Part shown: one piece after another, positions 22,529-35,589 of the stretch
Position numbering within the stretch: position 1 is the first letter of the stretch
Layout: the number at the start of each line of letters is the position of its first letter
DNA from: Purshia tridentata
Taxonomy: Eukaryota; Streptophyta; Magnoliopsida; Rosales; Rosaceae
Length of the DNA stretch: 64,000 bases
Reading direction: 5' to 3'
Assembly (NCBI GenBank): GCA_003254885.1
Contig: QANT01007323.1
Location: 1-64,000 of the forward strand
Notes under the pieces: model-generated
The model's input: the letters and a program-made list of their open reading frames with translations, nothing else
The model's database searches: none
What the model was told of the DNA's origin: nothing
Program-made: the position numbers and the translations under genes

Positions 22529-25500
22529 ATGCTGAGAAGCATTCGCTCCCGCCGTTCTCACCGACCCCGTTACGGCGTTTACATCTGCGCCGTTATCTCG
22601 GCTCTCCTCCTCCTCCTCTCCGTTTCTCTTCTCTACACCCGCCTCTCTCACTCCCAATCCCAACAATTCCACTACCGCCGCCAAAATACCAATGCCGATG
22701 TGTCGCTCACCACCAACCCCCTCATCTCCGATGAGTCCAATGACGTCGTCTCCATCGACAACCCCACCGAGGACAAGATCGACGAGCTCGATGACGTCGT
22801 CGCGGAAGAGACCTCTAAAGATGAGGAATTGTATGACGAGGAGGATCAACAATCAGATATTTCGCAGTCTAGGGTTTCCGGGTATTTCTTCGATCATCTG
22901 AGTGGGGTTATTAGGAGGGGTTTCAAGAAGCGTAAGATTGAGGATTGGGACGAGGACTACAGTGGGTTTATTGTGGGACTGAGCTCACTGGATAAGAGTA
23001 AGGTCGCGTTTGGATCCGACGATGTTCCTGTGGATATGGAGGTCAGGAGGAGGATGAGTGAGGTTGTGGGCATTGAGGACGCGCTTTTGTTGAAGGTGGG
23101 TCGGAGAGTTTCGCCGCTGAGAGATGGTTGGGGGGAGTGGTTTGATAAGAAAGGTGATTTTTTGAGGAGGGATAGGATGTTTAAGTCTAATTTGGAGGTG
23201 TTGAACCCTCTACACAATCCAATGCTCCAAGACCCTGATGGTGTTGGCGTCTCTGGGTTGACGAGGGGCGATAAGGTGTTGCAGAAGTGGTGGTTGAATC
23301 ACTTTAAGAAGGTCCCATTTCTCGGGAAGAAGCCGTTGGGAGTTTCTGGTGAGCGTAGGAAAAAGGAGAGTGACAGTGGAGATGGAGTTGTGAATTTAAG
23401 TGAGATAGGAGTAGGAATAGAATTGAGGATTAAGAGAGACGGGGGTAAGACTTTGGATGAAAATGAGAGTGATGCCAATAAGGCTTTGAATTCAAGTGAA
23501 AATGGAAAATCTAGCATTGATAGGAATTCATCCCATATGAGTAATGAGAGTAACACATCAATAGGAAAAACTGTCGAACAAATTAGTGAATCGGTTCAAA
23601 TGGGTGGCTTTAAGAATGAGTTTTCGGGTGTTATATATGCCGATGGCAAGAGATGGGGTTACTATCCCGATCTGCATCCTTATTTATCATTTTCGGATTT
23701 TATGGATGCTTTTTTTAGTAAAGGGAAATGTGATATGAGGGTGTTTATGGTGTGGAATTCTCCGCCTTGGATGTATAGTGTTCGACACCAGCGGGGGCTT
23801 GAGAGTTTACTATCCCATCATCGAGATGCCTGTGTTGTAGTGTTGTCTGAGACAATTGAGCTTGATTTCTTTAAGGATAACTTTGTAAAGGACGGGTAGT
23901 TTCTCAAACTTAACTTATTTTAATACATATATTTGTTTGATCATCTACATTGTGTACTGAGGCAATTCTTTTTCGATAGTTATAAAGTTGCTGTTGCTAT
24001 GCCAAATCTTGATGAAATACTAAAAGATACGCCGACCCATATATTTGCTTCAGCCTGGTTCGAATGGAGAAAGACAAAGTATTATGCTACTCATTTCAGT
24101 GAGCTTGTCCGCCTTGCTGCTCTCTACAAGTAAGCTTGTTTAGTTCCATTGACATCTTTATATTGAGGTAGTGAGTTTTATGACTCCAGTTGGGACATAA
24201 ATATTGGTAATCAACTAATCATGCTTAGCGTACTGCTGTAGAGAGTGGGTTGTGTTTTTTGATTGGTTCCAATATTGGTAAACATGCACAGAAATTATCT
24301 ACAGTCATAGATCTAGAACCTATTGGCATGCTTATCGTACTGTTGAAGAAAATGTACGAGTAATCAATGTTCTTGGAAAGATCACTATTAATTCTCTTTG
24401 CAAAGCTAATGCTGAAAATTGGGCCACTGCATTAAGTTGATTTTGTGAAAGGAGTTTCAGCCTTAATCCTTTTTGAATTTTATTTAACTTTTTCTTAAGA
24501 GGCTGAACTATAATTTTTTTTTGGTAGTATTTCAACTAAGCTTTGTTAGTTTGTTCTATTGTTACGACTTCTTCCCCGTATTTTTGGTGTGTGGAGGGAA
24601 AATATGAAATACTCTTCTGCAAGACATATTTCTTCCAAATTATCCCAATTATTTCATTTTCCTTGCTTTTTTCACTTTCAGCAAAACTTGTTTAACAAAT
24701 AAATGAGCTCTAGGGATTTTGTATGTGCTTGAGCCATTGAGTTTTATTGTCGTGTTCATATCTTAGATTCAGAAGTTTTCATTCATGTGCCAAACTTAAC
24801 CTTTTTTCTTTCTCTAAAATAAGTATTGTCATTAACATCCTTTCTGATATGATCCAGTTATTACGTATTTTGTATTGGATTCCAGATGCAGATATTTGTA
24901 AGCTACCTTGAATAGAGTAGTGCAGTAAATGTAACTTTAGCATTTTTCTTTTGAGTGTAAATGTATCTCTAACTTAAATCATCTGTTTTCTATTGTATTT
25001 CCAGATATGGTGGAATATACCTTGATTCTGATATCATAGTTCTGAAACCATTATCTTCACTTGAAAATTCTGTTGGTGAAGAGGATCGACTTGCAGGAAG
25101 TTCTTTGAATGGTGCTGTAATGGCATTTAAAAGGAACAGGTACGAACATCACTTAGTCTCTAATAGTGGGAATCAAAATACTATTTCAGGTGAAATAATT
25201 TTGAATTAATGTATGCATCATTAAACGTTTATGAAAAGGTTCTTTTTCCTTTTTGGGATATGTAAATGTGATTTTATATGGATAAATGTCTAGATTTCTC
25301 TCCTACTCCCGCCCTTTCTCTTCATCCATCCAATTGGGTTAGGATTTCATAAACAGGAACCACTATTACTTTCTACAGTTTCTTTTTTGACATTGTATTA
25401 CTGATAAATTTTCTATCAGCTGGGGCAGATAGATATCACAGGCCTAGGGATCAGCAGGATTGTTTAAGAGAATTAATTTGTGTGTTCTGGGTTACATGTT

Positions 25501-26996
25501 CGAGTGTATTTAGTTGCTATTTGTCTTATGTGTCTTAACCCTTATTAAAGAAACGCTGGAGAGAGATAGTCTAGGGTTGAATATTAGCAGATTCACATGA
25601 GAAATTGGGAAATTGAGTTATATTTGAAATTCTGAGTGGGATTGATGTCTGTCCATTTATCAGCTCTTCTATGTACAAATTTGAGTTGCACTGATGAGTA
25701 AAATATTGAAATTAATGTATTGAATTGTGTGAAAATTTTGGATTTGAGAATTGCTTTTCTTTTCCATGCAGTCCCTTCATAATGGAGTGCTTGAAAGAGT
25801 TTTATATGACATATGATGATACTCGTTTGAGATGGAATGGGGCTGATCTTTTGACACGAGTTGCAAGAAGGTTTTTGAGTGTTCGTACTATATCATTCAG
25901 ACAGCTGGAGCTGAAAGTGCAACCTTCTTTCATCTTTTTCCCAATTGCTCCTCAGAATATCTCAAGGTAATCTTCTGATTTCTTACTCTCATATGTCTTG
26001 GTATGGTACACTTTAATTCAAATGTTTTCTGGAGCATGCGTCCCATTTTTTCTTTTCATATAATGTCTTTGTGTTCTTATCTTGTCATTTTTACACAATT
26101 ACCACTATTATGAATCACTTTTAATAAGAGCCAAAAATCTTTGAAACATGGATGGGGGTTTGGAATGGGTTTGTTTAAAGAAGATCAATAACAGTAAAAA
26201 ACGCAATGTACTATTTTGAAACTAATAAAGCTAGCTCAGAATGCATGCTTTTCACCCTATTTTTGAATTAAAAGCGCCTTCCTTAGCTTGATATCCAAAT
26301 AAGCTAACAGGGGAATGACACAGTCACAAATGGTCAAGAGCTTCATTATTTCTTTTTCATAGAAGATAGGCAAAAGTAAAAAGTTTTGAGGTTAATTTTT
26401 TAATTTTTATCAGTTGTTAATACTCAATAATTTACACAAGGTCAGGTAGGTCGTGCATGTTGTGATTATGATTGAATTGGCTTTACAGATCACAAGTGTG
26501 AATTGCCTTTTTACTCACTGATGGCATGCAAGTTCGGGCTAGCTTGCACATGCATCAAGTATGACTATTTGTATGCACGCACTTAATAAGTTGTCCTGGT
26601 TAGTGAGATGGGACACTTGATTTCTTTAGACATTTTCATAACTTGCACATGCCAAAGGCTGTGATCTGAACAGTTTATATTCTGGAAAAATGAAAAATCA
26701 AATATTCTTCAATCTTTCGTGCTATTATTGTATGGTAGTTTGTCACTTTTTCACAAATCTGTCATTCACTTTTCTCCTTCATGCATTAACCCAATTGATG
26801 TACAAACAGATACTTCACTGCACCGACAACCGAGACTGAAAAAGCTCGACAAGATGCTCTTTTTATAAAGATTCTAAACGAGTCGATGACATTCCATTTT
26901 TGGAACAGCTTGACATCTGCTCTCATTCCAGAGCCAGAGAGCCTTGCTACCAAGCTTATTGACCACCCTTGTATACGATGTTCTGATGTGTTGTGA
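22529..26996 (+). CDS. Type II membrane alpha-1,4-glycosyltransferase-like protein (At4g19900-like)
   Basis: Five exons (22529-23895, 23980-24129, 25005-25139, 25772-25966, 26810-26996) total 2034 nt, or 677 residues. After a basic N-terminus (MLRSIRSRRSHRPR) comes one transmembrane anchor, YGVYICAVISALLLLLSVSL, so it is probably a Golgi type II protein. A long acidic, poorly conserved stem follows. The catalytic part has the DXD-type motif YLDSDIIVL (Asp513-Ser-Asp515) of glycosyltransferases with a DXD sugar-binding region, preceded by ELVRLAALYKYGG. The C-terminus has the alpha-1,4-GT conserved region (FHFWNSLTSALIPEPESL) and ends CIRCSDVL. The donor and acceptor sugars are unknown. The start ATG is the first in frame and directly precedes the anchor. 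From memory it corresponds to Arabidopsis At4g19900. Confidence 0.93.
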
Positions 26997-27601
26997 ATTC
27001 ACATGATTTCTCTGTTTGGTCAATACTGAAGGTCTAGACAACATCCAAGCCTATCAAGTATTCACCTCTGGCTGATGTTTGTAAGATAGGTGTTGACCTG
27101 CGTTGGTGATCTGACTGTAGTTTGGGAATATGAAAGCACAAGCCAGTTCTTGTAGATGTAAGGTCGTGTATCTTCTTTGTATGCTCGTGTTGTTGAAAAA
27201 ATAGGGTTTTTCTTTCTGAAATGCTGGTACAAGATCCGTTGTAACTTGGAAAATCTTTTTTACTCTAGTTAGTTGCATAGGTGGTTCTTGTTGTTTAATC
27301 ATTAGTGTATAGCATTCTTCTCAGTATAGAGTTTCTCTGGTTAAAGGCTTTGAATGCAACATTTGTTCATTATATTTGCTCGGCAAATATTTCCACCTGT
27401 ATTAAAGGTGAAGAGATTATTTGTACTATTGTCAACATGGAAATATAGAAAGATGTCTTATTCTTTATCAATTTCTCCTTCACTTTCTCTTTCTCTCTCT
27501 CTCACGCTCATTAGTAAAATGGCAAGAAATTAGAATGAATCTGTGATATTAGATCCTTTGTAAATTATCAGTTTGACTTTAAAGTTCTTATAAATATGGT
27601 C

Positions 27602-27790
27602 CATGAGCCTTGGCTCAAATGGCATGAGATAGATATTGGATGAAGTGAGGGTAGAGATCCTAGGTTCAAATCTTTATGCAAGAAAAGGACTTAATATGAG
27701 ATCAGTTTGAGATCTGTGCAGGGAGGGGTTATTTATGATTATCTCTTCTGGGCGATCCATCGATATAAAATGAGCTAAAATAAACAAACC
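27602..27790 (+). mobile_element. Probable tRNA-derived SINE
   Basis: A polymerase III-like A box (TTGGCTCAAATGGC) and, about 50 bp downstream, a B box (GGTTCAAATCTT) lie in the spacing of a tRNA-derived SINE. The body runs on through a G-rich segment (GTGCAGGGAGGGG) to an A-rich end near AAATAAACAAACC. It lies in the 3' flank of the glycosyltransferase gene. The exact ends and target duplications were not resolved, so both boundaries are approximate. Confidence 0.6.
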
Positions 27791-28060
27791 GTGCAATTAC
27801 AAATAGTGCCTTTACACGGGTACTGTATTCTACAACCATGAGCGAACAAAAGAAAGAGTAGCTACAGATTTAACAAGCAAAGCTGAAAAAAGGTTTAGTC
27901 TCCATGAAAACCGCATTAATTCCCAACAAATCAAGCAGGCCACACCTTCCTCCCCTCCAGTGACCCAGTCTGTCTTTTCGTCTGGAGATATTCAAGAGTG
28001 ATAGGTAGTGAGAAAGAGATCATTCATTGGCAATTATGCATAAGCAGTTGAGCACACTTC

Positions 28061-29074
28061 CTAGTCCATAGCATTGGGACCAAAGCATCTTCTTTTCACA
28101 GGGTTCCATATCCATTGCACCATGAACTTCCTTCCTTTAACCCCATTCACATTATACCCATCTCCCCATTTGTTTCTGGATACTACACCAACGTACCCAC
28201 CACCCCCACCAGTGCCATAAACACCCATACACAAATCCGCTATTTCAGTAGGTGCAGTTGGGTCATCACCTGCATACCATGCATTTACAAGTGGGTTACT
28301 TGACACTTCTGCTAGCTCATGAGCTATCACACTGATCATTCCATCAGCACCCGCATCCCCATTCGGTGCACGCATTATGTTGTTGCCTCCATTCGTGCCC
28401 GGCGGTGGCCTGCCTGAGTACTTAGGCCACGCAAATGGGTAAGCACACATGCCCGGACACTGAGTCCCACTGTAACCAACCCAGGCATAAGGCATAGTGA
28501 CACCAACAATGGTTGGGAAGGTGAAGTAGTGAAAACCACACACTGCCCTGCAGAAATCCTGAACTTGAACATCAGAAGAGGTAAGGACTAAGTAGAGGCC
28601 ATTGTTGGGATTGAGAGGTAAAGCTCTAGGATGTGAAGTGACAGCATTTTTTATGATGGATTGAATTGATAAACGACTGAGATAATCTCCATGAGAGTAA
28701 GCAGAGTCATAGAACTCTCCAGAGAGAGAAATGCTCCCAGTGATGTTTGATCCAGTTTGATCAGTGTAGAGCCTCACAGTGCTCCACCAGTCAGCAACAG
28801 AAGGGTAAGGGGCAGGTGAAGAGAGGGAATAGAGGAAGTCTCTAATTGTGGATTGGTGGGTTGGGTTCCAATGGCCATACCAAATTATGTAAAGGTTGAT
28901 AGGAGAAGAAGCAAGGACAGGACCCATGTGGTACTGAAGGTCCACTAAATCAGAAGACCCCTCATAGTTTTTGGCCTGGTTGAATTGTCCGCTTTGGCTC
29001 CATGAAAGAGCCAGAGTAGCAGAGAAAAGAAAGCAAGAAAGCAAGAAGAAATTGCAATACAGCTTTTGCATCAT
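28061..29074 (-). CDS. EXORDIUM-like secreted protein (PHI-1 family)
   Basis: This intronless gene encodes 337 residues, normal for EXORDIUM/PHI-1 (phosphate-induced protein 1) proteins. These apoplastic proteins are linked to brassinosteroid- and carbon-dependent growth; no enzymatic activity is established. Residues 1-22 are a signal peptide (hydrophobic core [15 protein letters not shown]). The family core includes [24 protein letters not shown], a [13 protein letters not shown] segment, [42 protein letters not shown] and the C-terminal [22 protein letters not shown] is not a HEXXH zinc site. The start is a double ATG (29074 or 29071); either gives the same signal peptide. Which EXL paralogue it is cannot be decided here. 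Confidence 0.94.
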   Translation of the reverse strand: MMQKLYCNFFLLSCFLFSATLALSWSQSGQFNQAKNYEGSSDLVDLQYHMGPVLASSPINLYIIWYGHWNPTHQSTIRDFLYSLSSPAPYPSVADWWSTVRLYTDQTGSNITGSISLSGEFYDSAYSHGDYLSRLSIQSIIKNAVTSHPRALPLNPNNGLYLVLTSSDVQVQDFCRAVCGFHYFTFPTIVGVTMPYAWVGYSGTQCPGMCAYPFAWPKYSGRPPPGTNGGNNIMRAPNGDAGADGMISVIAHELAEVSSNPLVNAWYAGDDPTAPTEIADLCMGVYGTGGGGGYVGVVSRNKWGDGYNVNGVKGRKFMVQWIWNPVKRRCFGPNAMD

Positions 29075-29176
29075 CTTGTTTTTAATGCTCTTGGTGTTTA
29101 TGGGTGGTGGCAGTGGAACTTCTTATAGAGAGAATCAGAGAAACCAACGGAAGTAAAGGGGGTGGTTGAGTTTCTT

Positions 29177-29183
29177 CTTTATA
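29177..29183 (-). promoter_or_regulatory. Candidate TATA box of the EXORDIUM-like gene
   Basis: TATAAAG on the minus strand lies about 105 bp upstream of the start codon, which would give a leader of about 70 nt. A weaker alternative, TATAAGA, lies at 29121-29127 and would give a leader of under 30 nt. Confidence 0.4.
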
Positions 29184-31970
29184 ATTTGGTTGTGGTGGGC
29201 ACTGGTTTGCATGTTTGCATAATTCCAAGTCCATTTCTACTTTTTAATGATAACTGTGTTTGTTCCCCTCCTTCTAACTCTTTAATATTCTCGTCCTCAT
29301 ATGAGAATAAAGGTGTTATGCTAACCGACCTTTAAATGTATAATTGTTCCATCCTACACTTGGGGTTGCCGGGTTGCAGATTGGGATCATACAAGGAACA
29401 GTTTGTTTAATGTTTGTCCCAAAAACAGTTATATGACAAGTTTTTATATCTAATTCTCTCTCTCCCTCTTAGATTTTTCTTTTCCTCTGCCACCTCCCTT
29501 CAATTCTAGAGTTTAAAATGCCTAGATACTAATGAAATGCTAGTTTATTGCTCCTTCCAGATAATATAATACTCTGTATGCTGAAAAAAATGGTTTTCTT
29601 CAAACTTCAGAACTTTTTTTAATGGAAATGCTTCAGTAGTTGGCCACACACACACTCACATGTATATATATATATATATATGTATTTTTCGTTTACTGAT
29701 CTTTAACTTTATCATTTCTTCCATATAAAGAAAGATTAGGAGTTCTTAAAAAAAGTCACATACTATGTGTTGTCAACTTGTCATTTTGTGTAACTTCCAA
29801 TGAATAATAAATTTTTTTACCTTTGAAACAATGCACCTCAATGATTATTAATATTATTAGAAGAATAAACATGTTACATAACAGAGCATTTTGTTAAATT
29901 TACATCATTCAGAAGTTTTATATACTGCCAGTTATCCTGGAGTTCCACACGGTTTGTTCTCAATAGAGCTGTGATGTTATATATATATTCTCTTTATTAA
30001 AAGTTAAAACATTCACCAAACTGTGTTGAGGATAAAGGTGTGGTTATCAGAAAGAAGAAAAATGATGAGGGTCAAAACCAAGTGTTAAAGTGAATGATGG
30101 GTGTANTGGTATCATTTTTGAAAATGTCCATACCATACCATATCATACCAGTTAAAAATTTATGGTATGGGATAGGTATGAGGTTCATGTCATACCATGT
30201 CATACCATGCCCACCCCTAGATTAATGTATCAAATGCATCAAATAGTGCTGCTTGGGCAACTTTATTTCTCATAATTATGATTTATATGGAGGAAGAATC
30301 AAGGAGCAACATGTGGAACCAGAAAAATATAGGTAACTTGAACTTATGGTAACCTATGGTGTTGGACGGTTGGCTAGTCTAAGATTCAGAAAGATGTGGG
30401 TCAAGTAGGTTTGTTTTCATTAATATATATGTGGGTTGACATGATCTCTCAAAATATCAAAGATTCATGTCACTGTTGGCCATTGTAGTTAATTTCATGG
30501 TAAAATATCTTGCAATCAGCCCTTAAAAATAGGGATGGATTGGATTCCTAAAGAAAGCTAAAAGAAATAACTGTCTGTTGCTAGCTTTCTGCCACCTAAT
30601 CATCATAAATACCCTCCAATTGGGTGAAAAAAGCCAATGCTTTTCAGGTACCCTAGTGAGAGGGACTTAATTGGTTGGCTTAGTTCCTGCCTTACAGTTT
30701 TTCATGGACTGTTAGAATAGAAGGTTGAAATCACTTGTTTACTGCAGAAGGTTTATTGATCTGAATAGCACAGTGCATTTTTGCTGTGTCCATGAGAAAA
30801 AATTTCTTTTTATAATGGTAAATCAATCTATTGTGCTAGTAAAATACTGCAGACAAATCATCTTTTCCACCAAGTTTCTCTCTTCATCTGATTTTAAAAA
30901 GGGCATCAAAGAAGAAAGAAGAGAAAACAATATGAAACATTGTTAATTAGTGAAATAACAAATAGCAACCAAGTTATAAATTTCACATGAAACTCCGTTT
31001 CTTTGAAATGGTAAATGCCAACCTATGTAGTATGTTCAAGAGACCACAAAAGAATGGAGCAGAAACAAGAACAGCATAAAACAGAAATCTAATTGCATCT
31101 GTGGCTGTTCAGTGCAGAAAATAAACATGTAAGTGCACCCAAAGAGAATCTTACATTAATATGAACATGGCTGAGTTGTCTTTTTCAGTATATCTAGGAA
31201 TGGTGGTTAGAAAGATCTTGGAAGATCAATTACTTATAAATTAATCCTAACTTCACGAATCAGGTGATTCAACAATGTGTCATGTACTACAAACTATTCA
31301 TTGTTAATGATAGGTGCAGTGTACTGTGAAATTTTTTGAAGTTCACATGCAAAATAAAGCGAAGCAATGCCTCAAGTGGTTTTAGAAGATCTTTCAAAAT
31401 AGTAATAACATATCTAGGTATACTAATACAACAAAACCAACTTAATATTTTTTGTGTGTATGGGTGACTTAGGTTTGAAATCCTGACAATTATTTTCTTC
31501 CATAAGAATCTTATAACTTAAACATGTTGTCTATTTGTATATGTTCATGTTAAAGTTTTAACCCAAAACCCAAATCTAAAAACACTGTTCTTACTCTCAA
31601 GATTTAGAAGACATATTTTTCTTATATACACAATGCTTAAGGATTATTGATGAAAATCAAGAGTAACCATCATCTTAACCCATACAAGGTGTGGCTTGTG
31701 TGACTTCTTGATTGCTTACACTTTACAAATAATTAATTGCAAGTTCATGAAGGCCTGAGAGATTTTTTTTTTTTTTGAGGAGTGAGTCTGATAGCACTGC
31801 TCATTTCGGCCCAGACCGGCCCAAAAAATGACCATTATTCGGCCCATCAAGGCCCATTTTACTTGCCCAAAAACCAAAAAAAAAAAACAACCTGAAACCA
31901 TGAGGGTTGGCACACCGCACATACTACAAACTGAAACCCTCTATAAACCTTCTCATTGTTTCTCACTTTG
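29184..31970. other. Intergenic, 2.8 kb
   Basis: I see no supported gene. The stretch holds a (TA)n microsatellite at about 29658-29681, a repeat fragment at 30100-30225 and the promoter of the PPR gene. Short frames such as 30725-30946 have no family features. Confidence 0.5.
30100..30225. repeat. Repeat fragment rich in CATACCAT / ATGGTATG
   Basis: Multiple CATACCATACC motifs lie on the left and GGTATGGGATAGGTATG plus more CATACCATG on the right, giving partial self-complementarity. The segment ends ATGCCCACCCCTAG. It contains the unresolved base 30106. It looks like a remnant of a dispersed element; the family is not identified. Confidence 0.45.
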
Positions 31971-34085
31971 ATGGTTTCTCTTCGAATTCTCAGAACTCAT
32001 GGACTCCAACAGAAACTATTGTCACCTACTTCAACCTCCATTTCTCTCTCCTACACCCTCTTCTCTTTCAGAACACTCTCTTCCTACACTCACTATGACG
32101 ACCCAGACTCCACCACCACCTCTTCTTCCGAATCACAGTCTCTTGTCCGATCAATCATTTTATTGGTATGTCAATCCTACACCCCACAAACCAATTTCAG
32201 ATTATCACCGCCCAAGCTCAATCTTGATTTCAATGCCGATTCTTTGACCCATGAACAAGCTATTTCCATTGTTGCTTCACTGGCTGATGAGGTTGGTTCC
32301 ATGGTGGCCTTGAGTTTCTTTCACTGGGCAATTAGGTTTTCCAAGTTTCGCTATTTCATGCGGCTTTATATATTTTGCGCAATGTCGTTGTTTAGTAATG
32401 GTAATTTGGAGAGAGCCCATGAAGTGGTTCAGTGTATGGTGAGGAATTTTGCTGAGATTGAGAGGTTGAAAGAGGCTGTCGATATGGTCTTTGAGATGCA
32501 TAACCAGGGTCTTGTAATGTGTACTGGGACGTTGAATTGTGTTCTTGGGATTGCATGTGACATGGGTTTGGTTGAGTATGCAGAGAACTTGTTTGAGGAA
32601 ATGTGCGAGAGAGGGGTGTCTCCTGATTCTTTAAGCTATAAGTCTATGGTTGCTGGGTATTGTAGGAATGGTAGCGTTTTGGAGGCGGATAAGTGGTTGA
32701 GTAAGATGCTTGAGAGAGGCTTTGTTTTGGATAATGCTACGTTCACTTTGATTATAAGTACGTTTTGTGAAAAGGGTTTTGTAAGTCAAGCATCTTGGTG
32801 TTTTGATAAGATGGTTCGGATGGGTGTGAAGCCGAATTTGATTAATTTCACATCTTTGATTCATGGATTGTGTAAGAGGGGCAGCATTAAGCAATCATTT
32901 GAAATGTTGGAGGAAATGGTTAGGAAAGGTTGGAAACCTAATGTGTATACGCATACAGCATTGATCGATGGGCTATGCAAGAAAGGTTGGACTGAAAGGG
33001 CATTTAGACTGTTTCTTAAGCTTGTCCGGAGTGACAATTACAAGCCAAATGTGCATACGTATACTGCCATGATCAGTGGATATTGTGAAGAGGACAAAAT
33101 GAGCCGCGCAGAGATGTTATTCGGCAGAATGAAAGAACAAGGTTTAGTTCCTAACACCAATACATATACTACTCTCATTTATGGGCATTGTAAAGCTGGG
33201 AATTTTGGGAGAGCATATGAGTTGATGGATATAATGGGTAACGAAGGATTTGCTCCTAATACCTGCACATACAATGCAGTTATTGACAATCTCTGTAAGA
33301 AGGGTAGTGTTCATGAAGCGTATAAACTGATTAAGAAGGGCTTTCACCAAGGATTGCAAGCTGACAAAGTCACGTATACCATTTTCATATCTGAGCACTG
33401 CAAACGAGCTGATATTAAGGGAGCCCTGGTGTTTTTTAATAAGATGGTCAAGGTTGGATTGCAGCCTGATATACATTCATATACTACATTGATTGCTGCA
33501 TTCTGTAGGGAAAAGAAAATGAAAGAAAGCGAGAAACTTTTTGAGGTATCTGTACAGGATGGCTTGATTCCTACCAAGGAAACCTATACATCCATGATAT
33601 GTGGGTACTGTCGGGATGGAAATATTGCCTTGGCTCTAAAGTTTTTTCATAGGATGGGAGACCATGGTTGTGTCCCCGATAGTTTTACCTATGGTGCTCT
33701 AATAAGTGGGCTCTGCAAGGAGCACAAGTTGGATGTGGCTCGTAGGTTATACGATACCATGATAGACAAGGGGCTGTCGCCCTGTGAAGTTACTAGGTTT
33801 ACGTTAGCTTACGAGTATTGCAAAAAAGATGACTCTGCCACTGCTATGGGTATCTTGGAAAGACTAGAAAAGAAGCTCTGGATTCGCACAGTGAATACAT
33901 TGGTCAGGAAGCTTTGTAGTGAGAAGAAAGTGGGCATAGCAGCATTGTTCTTTCATACATTAGTGGATAAGGACGAGAATGTGGATCGCGTGACATTGGC
34001 AGCATTCATGACTGCATGCTCTGAGAGCAACAAGTATGCACTTGTTTCAGATTTGACTGAGAGGATCTCCAAAGGAATTGGCTAG
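31971..34085 (+). CDS. P-class pentatricopeptide repeat protein (At4g19890-like)
   Basis: A single intronless frame encodes 704 residues. The first roughly 40 residues ([20 protein letters not shown], then Ser/Thr-rich with few acids) look like an organelle transit peptide, so the protein probably binds RNA in mitochondria or plastids. From about residue 155 there are some fourteen 35-residue PPR units, for example [56 protein letters not shown] and [19 protein letters not shown]. Only P-type motifs are visible, with no E, DYW or SMR domain, so an RNA stabilisation, splicing or translation role is more likely than editing. The ATG at 31971 is the first in frame. From memory it is the orthologue of At4g19890, about 700 residues. 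Confidence 0.95.
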   Translation: MVSLRILRTHGLQQKLLSPTSTSISLSYTLFSFRTLSSYTHYDDPDSTTTSSSESQSLVRSIILLVCQSYTPQTNFRLSPPKLNLDFNADSLTHEQAISIVASLADEVGSMVALSFFHWAIRFSKFRYFMRLYIFCAMSLFSNGNLERAHEVVQCMVRNFAEIERLKEAVDMVFEMHNQGLVMCTGTLNCVLGIACDMGLVEYAENLFEEMCERGVSPDSLSYKSMVAGYCRNGSVLEADKWLSKMLERGFVLDNATFTLIISTFCEKGFVSQASWCFDKMVRMGVKPNLINFTSLIHGLCKRGSIKQSFEMLEEMVRKGWKPNVYTHTALIDGLCKKGWTERAFRLFLKLVRSDNYKPNVHTYTAMISGYCEEDKMSRAEMLFGRMKEQGLVPNTNTYTTLIYGHCKAGNFGRAYELMDIMGNEGFAPNTCTYNAVIDNLCKKGSVHEAYKLIKKGFHQGLQADKVTYTIFISEHCKRADIKGALVFFNKMVKVGLQPDIHSYTTLIAAFCREKKMKESEKLFEVSVQDGLIPTKETYTSMICGYCRDGNIALALKFFHRMGDHGCVPDSFTYGALISGLCKEHKLDVARRLYDTMIDKGLSPCEVTRFTLAYEYCKKDDSATAMGILERLEKKLWIRTVNTLVRKLCSEKKVGIAALFFHTLVDKDENVDRVTLAAFMTACSESNKYALVSDLTERISKGIG

Positions 34086-35589
34086 CAGTTGAAATATACT
34101 GAAAATTGGCTGAATTGATTGGCTCTCAAAAGTTGAGCTGCTGCAGCAGGCCACAAGACGATCTTAGGAGTTGAGTCCTTCTGTCTCTTTCACTGGTGGT
34201 GGCAGAGTCATGCGATGTCCATTTGTAACTGAAAAGCTTTGAGAGCAACCAGCAAGCGAATCCAATGATTCTTCTTGTGCTTCGAGGAGAGCTTTGTTTC
34301 CGTGCACCATTGTAACTTCAAACTGAAATTTCAGAACAACAATCAAAAAGTGTTCTGTCTGTATTGAATAATTGGAAGTGGATCTTCCTGCCATGCAATC
34401 TTGTTGGATATCCCTCGATGATTTAAGTTGGTGAAAGGGTTGTTTTTTACTTTATATTCTTGTAATGAGATCGTGCATAAATGTTTTGGAAGAAGTCCAC
34501 ATTATCACCAGCTATCTTTTTCCAATTTTATCTTGGTCCTCCTGTGTACATAACAATATGAGAAAAGCTGTTGGGCAATTAATTCTTCCCAAGGTTTATC
34601 TGCACATATATGCAGAACTCACAATTTGAAATGTGAAATTAAATCCAAGTGTCATTTTCTAATCCATGATGAACAAAAACACTCAAAACTCAATCACCAA
34701 ATGGCTCCCTCTTCTCCATCTGAATTGCTTCTTGTCCATATTGCTTGAACAAACTTATAACCTTATTCAGTCTGCTATGAACGTAAATACAGATCGAGAG
34801 AGAGAGAGTAGATTTTCAACGAAAATATTATCCACAGCCGCAATTACCTGTTTCAGAGCCGCACACGTGCCATGCACGCGTGATCCAACCAAACTCCAAA
34901 ACAGATACATGCATTTTGGTCACTGATTCACTGGTTAGTGACTCAGTGAGTGCGCATGATATCCAAATAAAAAGCAATAGAACCGGGTCATAATGACGTA
35001 ACTTGATGACTGATGAACCTTTTCTCTTTAAGACTCTGCAACGCTGGGTCTGACTGACAGAACAAGAACATCTCCTTTACTCTCCCTCAGATCCCTTCAA
35101 GGTAGAATCCTTTACTACTGGATTTATATTATCTGAATTCTGATTCTTGTTTGATGCTTGATTACAGTGTGTGGGTCTTTTTTTTTTCTTGGATTGATTC
35201 ATTTGGTGATTGTGAATTGTTCAATATCTGTTAAAATAATCAAGTGCGTAAGAAACTAAGAATTGTTAAATAAATTATCGGTTAACCACCCAGAAAAAAG
35301 AAGCTTATGGCTTAGTTTCATCAACCTGTCCATTAATCCGAGCTCAAAGGGTGAAAATTTCCTTCTAGTCAAGCTTTGGAATTTCTTGGTAAATTTAGTT
35401 ACATTTGAATTGAAGAAGCTGTTACTAAAATTTCATCAATAGATTGTGTGTAGGGAAAATTTGTGTCTTTAAGATGTGTTACTTATAGAATAGAAGATGG
35501 TGACATTTCATTGAACTCAAATATAATTAACCAAATGATAGGAAGTAAAACTAATTTCTGTATGTATTGATTCTTCAGCACACTATAAC
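34086..35589. other. Intergenic: PPR 3' flank, possible orphan exon, GST-like promoter and leader
   Basis: The right part carries the leader of the GST-like gene. A donor at TTCAAG|GTAGAA (about 35101) and an acceptor at TTCTTCAG (35579) would remove a 479-bp 5'UTR intron, leaving CACACTATAAC before the ATG. The left part holds a possible minus-strand coding segment, listed separately. Confidence 0.45.
34164..34334 (-). other. Possible orphan terminal exon, unknown protein
   Basis: On the minus strand a good acceptor (TTCTGAAATTTCAG) is followed by an open segment that reads FEVTMVHGNKALLEAQEESL, then DSLAGCSQSFSVTNGHRMT, then LPPPVKETEGLNS and a stop. Composition looks protein-like, but I do not recognise the family. 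A second protein-like stretch, reading DKPWEELIAQQLFSYCYVHR, starts after an acceptor at 34599 on the same strand. I could not join the two in frame with canonical sites. It could be a short unrecognised gene, the end of a degraded one, or chance. Confidence 0.25.

Noticed and set aside
28300-28340. HELAE in the EXORDIUM-like protein as a zinc protease motif
   Set aside because: The second histidine of HEXXH is absent and the segment is a conserved family block without known protease activity.
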